In this document: positions 22,692 to 33,464 of the stretch, piece by piece
Numbering within the stretch: position 1 is the first letter of the stretch
How the letters are laid out: each line of letters opens with the position of its first letter
Assembly: GCA_933228895.1 (NCBI GenBank)
Contig: OW121854.1
Location: forward strand, 6,141,131 to 6,205,130
Source of the DNA: Platycnemis pennipes
Lineage: Eukaryota; Arthropoda; Insecta; Odonata; Platycnemididae
Length of the DNA: 64,000 bases
Reading direction: 5' to 3'
Position numbers and translations under genes: made by a program
Notes under the pieces: generated by a model
The model's database searches: none
Told to the model about the DNA's origin: nothing
The model's input: only the letters and a program-made list of their open reading frames with translations

Positions 22692-23671
22692 CACAGTGGT
22701 CGGAAACCGGATATTTTTGGACAAAATAGCTTTTTTTGAGATATGGACTTGAAACTTCGCTCATATACTCACAAAAGATTGCTGATTAAGGAATAGTACG
22801 TCATTTGCCATGATTCTAAACCGTTAGCTAGATACAGGGGCTCAAAGATGACCAAATTTCCAAAAAACTCCCGACTTCCTTTTTCTCCGAATATCTTCAA
22901 AGTTATGTTGATGGTGTCGTTGTGGGAGGAATTTGATCGAATAAAAAATGGTATAATCTATTAACACTATGCTTTGTCTCTACTATGCTTTAGTTTCGAA
23001 GATTGTTTATAACATTTGTGTGCTATTACGCTACAAAATGGCGGAAGCTGTTTTTGGACAAAATTTCACATAAAGTAGAGAATATCTAGCATTTTAGGGA
23101 GAGACCTGTCAAGTGACTTATATCAGAGCGTTTGTTGAAGACTTTTAAATATGAAACTGAAGAGAAATAAAAAATAAGTTTGCGACGCCGAAAAATACAT
23201 ATGATTTTCCGACCGCGCGTCCGGGGTCCGACTCCGGGCGCCGGGGCTGGAAATGCCGAGACTCGCTTGCATTGCTCACGTGGAATGAACCCTAAAGCTT
23301 CGGATTCGCCGCGTTTCTACTGTACACATTGTCACTAACCTCCACAGACTCTCTATGGTCGAAAATGGTGAGAATATTGTATCGAGCGAGCGGATAATTG
23401 TACGTGTAGTAGCGTTCAAGTTATTTTTGTTGCGAACGTTCGGGAAACATACTTCGTATTTACGTCCTTTTACCAAAAAAGTGGGTAGTCTTCGTGTGGA
23501 CCATGCATCCTTCTAGAAAGACACCGCCTGGGATTGTTTTTTATTCCTTTTGCCCCCCTACCCGCACGCACGTGCTAAAAGATGCACCGAAGAGGTCACG
23601 GTCCAAGCCCCTGTCCCAAATGGTTCCTGCGAAAAGGGACATTTATGGCATTGCGGAACCTTTGACGGTCT
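22692..23671 (+). repeat. Left 980-bp inverted repeat arm
   Basis: Pairs with 25773-26752 in reverse complement without length differences: an identical 66-codon frame appears at 23276-23476 (minus) and 25968-26168 (plus), both 584 bases from the respective tip. I noticed only two mismatches, both near the inner end (about 23623 and 23655). The middle (23210-23330) is GC-rich, the rest AT-rich. The frame is probably chance, kept open by the repeat's identity. Confidence 0.95.
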
Positions 23672-24359
23672 AAAGGGGAACATCCGTAGAAAATTGTCTG
23701 TTTGTAATATGTTGATATGTCATTGAGTCAAATTTAGACGCATGTGGTATGACTGCAACTGTCGCGACAGTAGAAAAAATATAATCAGATGTAGCACCTC
23801 ATACTTCCACTACCGGTCAATGAATTGCATACCTAAGAGAATTGGTCTTTTTTAATTTTTTAATAGCATTTCATAACAATGTCATTTTAAATACATCAGT
23901 ATTACTTTTCCGTTACTGATAGTTAGCAGCAAAGAAGATTTGAAGGAGTAGATTCTATTATTGAATGCTTTTAGGTCATCAGTTTGTTTTTGAAGATGAT
24001 TCCTTTCTGCAATTGCTATATCCCTTGTCTCCTTTACCTGCTGAAGGCGAATCGGTCGGCAAAATCTTGTAGATGAAGGCCGAGAATTAGACCAGATTAT
24101 CTCACCTAGAGTTAGAGGAAAGGGGGTTTTTTACCTATGCATTATTTTCAATTCGTCATAAACAACGTTTTGGTGATGGGATAACTAGATAACTAGAGAA
24201 TCCAGAGTATGTTGTCTGCAGTATCATTTACTAAGCGAAGTGGCACGAAGGAGCTCTTGAATAAAAATTCATCAAATGTATTCCTTCGTTGCAGCACTTT
24301 TTTGTACTGAGAATGGCCCAAACTGCCATCAAACCCATAGTTGCAAATCAATGAGCAAT
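23672..24359. other. Transposon core, non-coding left part
   Basis: Between the left arm and the transposase-like frames. AT-rich, with no frame longer than 60 codons and no recognised motif. It corresponds to where the 3' half of a transposase gene would be expected, so it may mark a deletion or heavy decay. Confidence 0.4.
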
Positions 24360-25350
24360 TTATTTCTTCTCCCGTTGGTTGAGTTGAGGAAACACGCCAG
24401 GATCCGTGATGCAGTGTGATTCAGAAGAGCTTGAAGATATACTTTGCACATTTTCTGTGACTACTATTCCTTCTGGGTATGCTGCGCTTTTAGCTCGTAG
24501 TACTCGGTCATAGTTAGGATATAGGTCATGTCCGTGGCTTAAGGCTGTGCTACGCAGAGTTATGTATTGACTCTTGGTCAACTCCGTAGAAATAATAAGG
24601 GATAAAGCCTTCTCAACAGTCATCTCAGATTGGATAACATTAATTTTCCTCTACTTCGATAAAACTTGTTGCCCTAGTTGGTGTGGTAGTTGCTATTTTC
24701 GTGAGTAATTTAGCTGCCGAAATGTCCCCTTTCTCATTTAGACTTATGGTAGCTGCTAAAGTGAGTTCCGCAGTAGAGGCAGTAGGTTTAAGAATTGGAG
24801 CTTTTCTTCTCCTTGTTCTATCACAGGAAGTGTGAAACTCTTTTACCGGTCGTCCTGTTGCGCGTAATAAAGTATTAATAAATTTTTCCAATACGAAGTT
24901 CAAAGTTGCAAAATTGTTTAATTCAACTTTATCAAAAATTTAGTACTAGGAAAGGTTAGCATTTATCCAAAAATAGATGCCAACAGGTGTAGAGGTACTT
25001 GGTAAATAAGTTAGTACAATGTTTGGAAATTTAATGCACTCCTTTAACCATTCATTAATTTGTCTAATGAATATGTCATTATTACGACAGCTCTCCTCCC
25101 ACCTTTTTACGTATGGTATCAAAAATCGTTTCCGTATGCACCCACTTAGAGAATTCAAAGCGTCTGTATGTTCTGACAAATTTATTCTTCTTGATAGAAA
25201 TTCGAAGAAATACTCTTTCTTCTCAGTCACTGACTTGTTCTTCGACTCCGAAAGTTCTTCATGGAGCTCAAGGCGTAAGACGAAAAAACCAGCCATTAAA
25301 AAATGAAATTTCTTAAGTGACCTGTATAAAAGGCAAAAATTATCAAGCAA
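24360..25350 (-). pseudogene. Transposase-like N-terminal region in three broken frames
   Basis: Three minus-strand frames follow each other: 25350-24946 (134 codons), 24903-24640 (87) and 24623-24360 (87). The first has FLSRRINLSEHTDALNSLSG and ends in a hydrophobic stretch. The second contains TASTAELTLAATISLNEKGD then ISAAKLLTKIATTTPTRATS. The third begins MTVEKALSLIISTELTKSQY and has LYPNYDRVLRAKSAAYPEGI then VVTE. The order of blocks (SAEEL..A..ISL, AAKL, TPTRA, ALSLI, T/SKSQY, YP.Y.RVL.AK, YPEGI.VTE) is one I associate with transposon-encoded proteins common in arthropod genomes. Frames 2 and 3 are separated by 16 bases and are out of phase, so a small indel has split them. It stops soon after VTENVQSISSSSS. 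Function in this copy is unlikely. Confidence 0.5.
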
Positions 25351-25772
25351 ATGATGAAAAAATTCACGTATTCATCACTATTAATTAAATTGATACGGGA
25401 GTGCACGCGGTAAAAGATGCCCTGAGAAGGGTATTCTGATGAAAATACTTCAAGTTTTTTTTAACGACATTTCAATAAAAAAAATTATAGGAGCGGTCAC
25501 ATGGCTACAAAATTCTACGGAAACAAAAACAATATACAACATACCTTATCAAAGAGTAACCAGATGAATTAATATAAATCACTTCTGATCGAAGAATAGG
25601 AAAAGCTACCAAAAGTGTAAGATACTCTACGTAATCACAAGCTTAATCACAAGATTTAGATCCTGCAAATTAATGCTGCACGACCTTCTTTCACCACTGC
25701 CATGAGAGGACTGATTTACATAAATGTATTTCTTGAAGCGAAAGCACATGTTTCACTTGATGTACCCGCTTA

Positions 25773-26752
25773 AGACCGTCAAAGGTTCTGCAATGCCATA
25801 AATGTCCCTTTTCGCAGGACCCATTTGGGACAGGGGCTTGGACCGTGACCTCTTCGGTGCATCTTTTAGCACGTGCGTGCGGGTAGGGGGGCAAAAGGAA
25901 TAAAAAACAATCCCAGGCGGTGTCTTTCTAGAAGGATGCATGGTCCACACGAAGACTACCCACTTTTTTGGTAAAAGGACGTAAATACGAAGTATGTTTC
26001 CCGAACGTTCGCAACAAAAATAACTTGAACGCTACTACACGTACAATTATCCGCTCGCTCGATACAATATTCTCACCATTTTCGACCATAGAGAGTCTGT
26101 GGAGGTTAGTGACAATGTGTACAGTAGAAACGCGGCGAATCCGAAGCTTTAGGGTTCATTCCACGTGAGCAATGCAAGCGAGTCTCGGCATTTCCAGCCC
26201 CGGCGCCCGGAGTCGGACCCCGGACGCGCGGTCGGAAAATCATATGTATTTTTCGGCGTCGCAAACTTATTTTTTATTTCTCTTCAGTTTCATATTTAAA
26301 AGTCTTCAACAAACGCTCTGATATAAGTCACTTGACAGGTCTCTCCCTAAAATGCTAGATATTCTCTACTTTATGTGAAATTTTGTCCAAAAACAGCTTC
26401 CGCCATTTTGTAGCGTAATAGCACACAAATGTTATAAACAATCTTCGAAACTAAAGCATAGTAGAGACAAAGCATAGTGTTAATAGATTATACCATTTTT
26501 TATTCGATCAAATTCCTCCCACAACGACACCATCAACATAACTTTGAAGATATTCGGAGAAAAAGGAAGTCGGGAGTTTTTTGGAAATTTGGTCATCTTT
26601 GAGCCCCTGTATCTAGCTAACGGTTTAGAATCATGGCAAATGACGTACTATTCCTTAATCAGCAATCTTTTGTGAGTATATGAGCGAAGTTTCAAGTCCA
26701 TATCTCAAAAAAAGCTATTTTGTCCAAAAATATCCGGTTTCCGACCACTGTG
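25773..26752 (-). repeat. Right 980-bp inverted repeat arm
   Basis: Reverse complement of the left arm, ending at the tip ...GGTTTCCGACCACTGTG next to CGACG (26753-26757). Confidence 0.95.
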
Positions 26753-26757
26753 CGACG

Positions 26758-27000
26758 TTTCGATCCTCGACTCGAGGCTCTTCTTCAGGGCGAGATGAAG
26801 CACCAATTGCTACTGCCCCCTCTTCTCTGTCTACACTCCGCTAAGTCCCTCTCCATGTTGTGCGTATTGTTTATACAACTTCTCTGCTACTTTCAATTGC
26901 AATCTTCCTATGTATTTATTATTATTTTTGTTGTTATGTGTCCACCAATGTATTCAGCCTTAGTGCCGTTTTTGGAGAATTTTTTTAAATAAACAAATAA
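26758..27000 (-). repeat. Penelope-like terminal repeat, right part
   Basis: Continuation of the repeat interrupted at 22691. Plus-strand TTTCGATCCTCGACTCGAGG then CTCTTCTTCAGGGCGAGATG; on the minus strand CTGAAGA, 20 bases, GAAACGTCGG. The right limit is uncertain. Confidence 0.5.
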
Positions 27001-27092
27001 ATGGAAATGCTTGAAAATGGAGCGCAGCACTGAGGCAGTAATGTAGTCCCCTCGTTTCAGATTGTGTGCTTGAAATATAAAGCCATCTTCAT

Positions 27093-27172
27093 CATGGGTG
27101 TTTTCAAGTCTGTTTCTACTAATAGGCGCTTCAGACCGGGAGGAAAGGTATAAGGATAGGAATGGAAGGGTT
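27093..27172 (-). repeat. S1 SINE 3' fragment
   Basis: Nearly identical to 3757-3836 (GGGTGTTTTCAAGTCTGTTT ... AGACCGGGAGGAAAGGTATA). No tRNA-like head. Confidence 0.75.
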
Positions 27173-27654
27173 GGGGCCATCTTATTCACTCCGTTTCCCT
27201 TTCGTCCTCGTTGCAGGCGCGCCAATGCTCCTGGAAGTCCAAGAAGAGTCCATGTCCACGGAGGCGAGCAGTGCCGGTCGCCGGTAGCGCCCCCTCGAAG
27301 TCCGTCCCCCCCGGCGGCGGGGACGGACTCAGCAACGCAAGAGGCCCGGATGCAGTGGTCACGATGTGCAAGCAACGGAGGAGGAGCAGGCCGCAGCGAC
27401 GTCGCGGAAGTGGAACCAAGCGTGCGATTCCTAAGTGCCCGGCGCGAAAGAGAGGCGCGATGGTGACACCTGGTGAGTGGGAGGGGGTACTCCGGAATCC
27501 TATTTGTATTCGCCTCAATAGTCCAGGCAATGAAGCTAAAAATAGGGTGTTGCCTCAGAATTCCGTTCTTATGTTTGGAATTTCATGAAATTTGGCATGA
27601 AGCTCTACTTACCCTCCAAATCAAAATTTACCCTATGCCAATCTGCGCTTATTA
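27173..27654. other. GC-rich segment, no identified gene
   Basis: 27180-27480 is GC- and CG-rich with frames open in several phases on both strands (Arg-, Pro- and Ser-rich). No domain is recognised. A host exon is possible but unsupported. Confidence 0.35.
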
Positions 27655-27658
27655 TTAA

Positions 27659-30634
27659 CCCATTAAGGACCGTAATTATTTCACTGATACAATTTGGTTT
27701 TTAACGTTTGATTCGAAGATATAATCACATAAGGATCTCAAAAACTAAGTTTTAAGAAAAAATATTAATATTTAGTGCAAATAAAATGACGTCCCATTTT
27801 TGGGACGTTGGCCCAATACAGTAGCTTTCTCTCCAGAATACCACCATCAGTAGCAATTGACAAAATAATTATTTCCGGATACTTCATAGCTTAAAATTAA
27901 TGTTAATAACACTTCTGCAAGAAGAAAAGTGACTGGTTTTAATCATACGTGATTATTTATTCAATATATTGACAATAACGTTTTTGAACATGACCTATAT
28001 TTGACATAATGACACAATATACTATGCAAAAGTACATGAATACATTTTTCAATTTGCAGGCTTGAATCATTTTGCAATAAAGCAATATTATTTAGCATCT
28101 ACAGAACAATAAACACACATAAAATGTACACATTTGATGCACCCAGAATGGGATAAAACCATGAGATGTACTATAAATAATAACGCCAATCGCAAATTTT
28201 TATCGCATGAAATTTGAATTGACGTTCAAGCATCAAAACTTGCACTGGTTTGAAAAAGAATATCGCTTCAAAAAGTGAATTTGCTGTTAGCGAATGCTCA
28301 TCGCATATCCTCAAGAGATAACTGAAATTGTTTACCTTTCATGGAAATCAGAAAAAAATCGGTCATGCAATGCGACATTACAGCGTGTAAAAATTCTCAT
28401 GGTTTTCTTTCTGCATAAAGCGCAGCGTCGTTGTGTTTTTATCGGAAATATTAAATGTTTTCCTTCATCAGATCTTATTTCTGCGCTTACTCTTCCACCA
28501 TAAATACGATTTATACGCCCAGAACGTTTACGTGCAGCAGAAGTGTTTTTTGTCAAATATGCCAAGACTATTCTCCTTCCTGCATCAAGTAAAGACACTT
28601 TCTATTCTGAATTCATCATTTGGTAAAATCTCTAGCTGTTAACCGCGGCAATGTCAACCACTTGTGTGAAAATAGGGAACCACCATTTCTTTCCGCGTAT
28701 TCTTGTCCTCTACGGTGAGATCTGTTTATCCAGTAAATCTACTCCTCCCATAAAATTATTATACTAAGAAATAACTGTAGGCATATGAATGGTAATTTCT
28801 TTCTTGTTCCGCAGAGAGTAATGTTTTGCACAAACTGTGGAATAAATCTGACTATAATTTATAGCAACGCATACTGGAGTGTTGTCATGTCACTTAGCTA
28901 GCAGAATTCCGTTTTTCTTATCAATTTTATAAGCATTAGGTCCCCTTTTGGTAGTTTTTACCATGACCTCTGATGCCATCAAAGGGCTTTACTTGACGCG
29001 GCTCTCTCTAACAGTCCCTGATGCTTTCAATTTCTCATTCTTCAAATCAGTCTACGTTTCATGGCTTGCAAAGAAGTTATCGAAGAATAACTCATAATTT
29101 GTGGATTCGCTATGAGGAACGACACTTGTGAGTCCATTTATGACCCTTATTCCCAAGGGCATTTATTATTTTCAAGCTCTTGCCCAAGGTACGATGGAAA
29201 ATTGTAACGATAGCCATTAGAGTTACACTGGCACCAAAACTTATAGCCGAATTTTATTGACTTACCTCGCATAAACATTTTGGTAGAATGCATACCATAT
29301 CAACATTTCATCAACAGAGAGATGGGAATCAAAAATGCCAAATAGTAGACAACTTTTTTTACGGGCTTCAAATTAGGGTCTCAGTTATATATTTTATCAT
29401 TTTTATCATCTAAAGAAGCATTGTGGTTTAAGTGTAGAAATCTTTTGATCTCTTTGAACCTGTTTTTAGGCACTGAACTGTAGACTAAGAAACTCCGACG
29501 TCAGACAACTGTTCCAATAATTATTCTGCTGTGGAAGCTTGTGATAACCATCAGCAATACCCCCAAAAATATTTTCAATTCATTCTAGTCAAATTTGAAA
29601 TCGGGAAATTTTTTAGTTGCAATTATTGTACTCTGTGTAGCAATAAGCTTCAATAACTAATCGTCAAAAAATTCTTCAAAATCTCAACCACACTCATGCC
29701 ATGTAAGACTTGCAGTTTGTAAAAAGTTCTTTCGGAAGGTGGTCATACCAGCACCATATATAGGTGCACACTTTTTCCTTTCTGGGACATATGATGGGCA
29801 TGGCTTGCTTCGCTTACGAATAAAATAAGTTCAAGTTGACGCTCCAGCAATGCTATCACCAATATAATGGGTTTCTTGTAGGAATATTTCCAACTTGCCT
29901 GCTACATCATGTAGATTTGCGGTCTCTTGGAGTTCACTTCCATCAATATTTTCTCCATCCGTAAGCTCCTCAGGAGGAGGGATTATAGCGATTTTTACAT
30001 CGTCAAAATTGTCATCATCGCCTATTTGCAATGGATTAGTTGTAACTTGCAAGGTCAAGGCCCTGCATGGACCATTATGACCTGATGCTGTAGCGTCTGG
30101 ATAGTAAAATTAAATTTTTTATGCTAATAATTTAAATAATTTTGAATAAAAAATATGAAATGAAGAGTATATAGCATAAATCACTAAGCAGAGGAAATAT
30201 ATCAAAAAATTTCATAGAAAAGACTAAGACGGAATATTTTTCACAAAAGTTCGCCGCGGGGCCATTGTCCCAAAAATGGGACGCAACATTTTGACTAGAG
30301 TTATGCTTACATTTGTTGCTGTATTCGATATCTTAAGAATGCACGCATTAGCAGGACTGTTTTTGACTACTTATACACGATGAACTCACACCAAACACCA
30401 GTAACTGGGTGTATGAAGCATTAGAGGTAGAAGCGTGCAAAACTAGAAAAAAATTCGATTTTCAGAACCGCCTGGTTTAGAAAATTATCAACTAAATGTA
30501 ACATTTTCAACAATGTGGATAAATTGAGTAATGATGATTATCCAGTGCAAAGGCAATAGGAAAAGAATACAAAATAAAACTTATGTTTCAATTTTAACCT
30601 GCGTCCCAAAAATGGGACTTTGGCCGGTAATAGG
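27659..30634 (-). mobile_element. piggyBac element, decayed, TTAA duplication
   Basis: Flanked by TTAA at 27655-27658 and 30635-30638. Ends are CCCATTAAGGACC and, read inward, CCTATTACCGGCC, fitting the CCY start of piggyBac. The palindrome GTCCCATTTTTGGGAC sits near the left end (27792-27807) and its counterpart GTCCCAAAAATGGGAC near the right end at about 30269 and 30603. The interior carries a broken transposase on the minus strand. Total length 2,976 bp, slightly longer than a typical compact piggyBac. Confidence 0.85.
28332..30058 (-). pseudogene. piggyBac transposase, frameshifted
   Basis: piggyBac transposase cuts and pastes at TTAA sites using a DDD catalytic core and a C-terminal cysteine-rich domain that binds the ends. 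The start frame (30058-29831) reads MTLQVTTNPLQIGDDDNFDD and is acidic, as usual for the N-terminus. The middle is broken; around 29090-28800 the pieces YELFFDNFFASHE, NEKLKASGTVRESRVKSCPL and KNGILLAKWHDNTPVCVAIN correspond to the core and the WxDN motif. The last frame (28598-28332) has QRRCALCRKKTMRIFTRCNV ALHDRFFSDFHER, the cysteine-rich domain with C-x2-C and C...H pattern. Multiple frameshifts; no activity expected. Confidence 0.8.
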
Positions 30635-30638
30635 TTAA

Positions 30639-32046
30639 TAGGGGTGAAAACTACCCTATATTGCAGTATCTTAATAAAACTGTAAATTAAAGCATTTAAT
30701 AGTTAGAAATAAGTTTACATAAGTTGAATGCAAATTATTTAATGCTTTGGGACATTTTTAGTGATGTTTCAGAATGTTTCAACCCCATATTATGATAAAA
30801 TTAAAAAAAATCATTTACCGTAAATTTAAACAATTTAATGTTTTGTTTACATTAGATTGATATATTTTCATCCCTTACATTGTATATAATTTATCGACCC
30901 TTAAAAGCCACCCCTATATGATACAATTAAGAAAAAACATTTACAAGTCGTGTTTTCATGCTTGAATGTATTTGGCCGCCTTGGCTTGTTTCACAATGTA
31001 TTTTATATTGTTCCAAGAAAGCAATGTCCCTATCTCTGACTCTAGATCCACTAATGAATTGACGTTTGCATCAGATGGCCTTTAATAGGCACCTACATAT
31101 ATCTCTTTTGCGTTACTACTTTCACTTTTGACGGAACACCAAATGCTTTTTACTTTGCGCTCTGAAATAAGTTCTCTTCTACTAGCGTACAGATCCATCT
31201 CAGCTATAAATACCCCTCCGTCGTTTCTGTTTACTCTATTCTTTTTTGTATGCTGTAAAACACTTCGATAACACTTAATAATTTAATATGTCCTTTGAAA
31301 GGGGGCTTTCTGTGCTAATGATTTTATCTGCATCAGTACTTTGAATGAAGTGGTGAAATTCTGCTCCCTTATTTCTTTAAGTACGACAATTCTTGTCGTA
31401 CTTAAAGAAATAATAATTGTCGTACCAAATGTGGAAATTCTTTCTCCCAATTCCTAAATTTCTTCCTACTTATTTTCCACAAAAATTTTCCTCGATAAGT
31501 CTTTAACCGACCTACTATTTGATCAACCATTAATTTTGAACATTTATTATTTTTTTGTTTTAGGTACATAATATGTGATTTTTAAGCAAAATTTCTGTTG
31601 GTCCTTTTATGTGTTACCTATCCGTTTTCCTTATCCTATTCTTGGTATACTGGTGTTCAACTCAGAGCGTCTGTTCGTGATTGGTTGTAGGTATGTGTTT
31701 GCCTGCCTAGGCTTGTTTCACACTCTGGCTTTGTGCGCCATATAAACGCACTGTACTTCTTTCATTTGCATGCCTATCCTTATCCCATCCCTATCTCCTT
31801 GTATTTGACACTACTTGAATTGGTTTAAAACAGAGTCCTCTGGCTTGCCAAAAAATAACAGGGTGAGGGAGTAGTGTTGAGAGTTAAGAGGACTGAACGC
31901 TAAAATGCCCCTGCACGCGCTACATCTTGATTGCATAGTTGGGCAATGGGTGATTTAGACTCTCGCCGGTGTCAGAGAAATTTGGCGTCTATAATGGGGT
32001 TAAGGGGGAACGGAAGGATCACAATTGGAGCATTTGACCATAGCCG
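30639..32046. other. No gene; perfect 21-bp hairpin at 31369-31413
   Basis: AT-rich. The only structure I see is the hairpin listed separately. Confidence 0.5.
31369..31413. repeat. Perfect inverted repeat (21-bp stem, 3-base loop)
   Basis: TTATTTCTTTAAGTACGACA A, loop TTC, then its exact complement in reverse. The arm's inner part (AATTGTCGTACC) occurs once more just after, at about 31415-31427. Unrelated to the other repeats found here; could be the joined ends of a small foldback element. Confidence 0.8.
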
Positions 32047-32049
32047 TAA

Positions 32050-33461
32050 AGGCGGTTTTACACGTTGAATGATCATGCGAATGAATTCATTCGCGAATGA
32101 ATTTAGGTGATGACCTGAAATTGCTTCCGCTTAGAGTGTTTTACACGGTGAATGATCATTCGAATTGATTTATTGAATGCTGTGTGCAGAAAGGATGCGC
32201 AGTGGTAGGCCTATCGTTATTACATATCGATTCACGGGAGATTTCCGACCAACGCAGCTGTATCGTTGTTGAAATTGGTCGGAATGGTTTTTTTACGTCG
32301 CTTGCGTCGTCGGATATACGTGATAGTTTAAGTAAAGTATGTTTATATTTATTAATTGTAATATTCATTATACAAAGCTTTCTAGATATTGAGGTTTAAG
32401 TTTTTCTGAAGTGAAGTAGAGCTATTAATAGTTGATCGGTTTGGTTTAACTACTGCATCTACTGCTACTGTCCATTACAACGGTACGGCAGCCACAATTT
32501 TGCGGGAGAAAGCTAGAAGGTGAAAAGAGAAATAGAGGTTAAGGTATGCTAGGCCTGATTCATAATGAACTGTTATAATAGGACTGTGAGGCCTATCGTA
32601 ATTTATTAAGAAAAACGCTGGAGCAATTTTATACTAGGTATATTAAATCTCACCAGACATGGTTATGAAAGATCGGACACGACGACGAGAGAAGCAATTA
32701 ATGTGACAAGAGATCCTTATTCAACCTTTGATATACATATTTACAATTATATTGACATTCTGCAATTCGTTTCCGGCTGGCTGTCACGCTAAGACTCTTT
32801 AGGGACGGGCGAAACGTATCATGACCGTATACGGTTATAACGTTCCCTGATTACTCGGCAAGAGTTCATGAGGGTAAAATATGTTAAATTATGCATGAAG
32901 TTTGTAGGAGCATCTATTGGAATACATAGTGTACTATTTAAAGGTTAGATACGTGCTATTTGTTCTAATTTATCCCAGTTCGTGATAGCTGTGATAACAA
33001 ACAGCAGGTGACATCCTCATGACTGGCATGAGAGACAAGGAAAAAGTGCTGATGGAGATATCTCAATGTATTGTTTTCAGTTATAATTTTCATGTTTCGT
33101 CCTAATAATTTTTTGCTCTATACGTGCTTGTCACAAGAATTATCAAAATCTTAGAATACCTGTATGATATATTATTTTCACATCAGCCTTCGTCCAAAAC
33201 GTGATTAATTGAAGAACTTCACCAGGTGAATGCCTATATGAATTACCCATAAGAATTACATAAGATTATATATACTCCCTGGGCACGCCAGTTAATTGCA
33301 TAACCATGAAAAGCTCCGAAAAAATCAAAATTAGAACGTTCTAATTTTGATCGCATGATCATACGAATGAATTTCATGCGAGGAGATTTCCGTATTACAC
33401 GACTCATGAACTTCATGCGTATGATTTCATTCGCATGATCATTCACCGTGTAAAACGGCCT
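32050..33461. mobile_element. PIF/Harbinger-like element (1.4 kb), non-coding
   Basis: Left end AGGCGGTTTTACACGTTGAA then TGATCATGCGAATGA; right end read inward AGGCCGTTTTACACGGTGAA then TGATCATGCGAATGA, giving 35-base inverted ends with two differences. Flanks are TAA (32047-32049) and TAG (33462-33464), compatible with a worn 3-bp TWA duplication. A further copy of the end motif (GTTTTACACGGTGAATGATC) lies inside at about 32140-32160, and CATGATCATACGAATGAATT at about 33353, so the ends are internally repeated or two copies are nested. No transposase is recognised. Confidence 0.7.
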
Positions 33462-33464
33462 TAG

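Larger units (their letters stand above)
22692..26752 (-). mobile_element. Transib-type DNA transposon with 980-bp terminal inverted repeats
   Basis: Element of 4,061 bp. Both tips begin CACAGTGGTCGGAAACCGGA. Flanks are CGACG at 22687-22691 and 26753-26757, a 5-bp GC-rich duplication. The empty site CCGACGTTTCGATCC is itself a known Penelope-like motif, which independently supports the boundaries. Transib transposases are relatives of RAG1; their elements make 5-bp GC-rich duplications and start with a CACWRTG heptamer. The arms (22692-23671 and 25773-26752) match almost perfectly. The 2.1-kb core holds three consecutive minus-strand frames that look like pieces of one transposase N-terminal region. 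No RAG1-like catalytic core is visible, so the copy is probably non-autonomous. Superfamily assignment comes from ends and duplication, not from a catalytic domain. Confidence 0.75.

Noticed and set aside
23276..23476. 66-codon frame present identically in both arms (also 25968-26168)
   Set aside because: Identity is explained by the inverted repeat itself; no domain and no start context.
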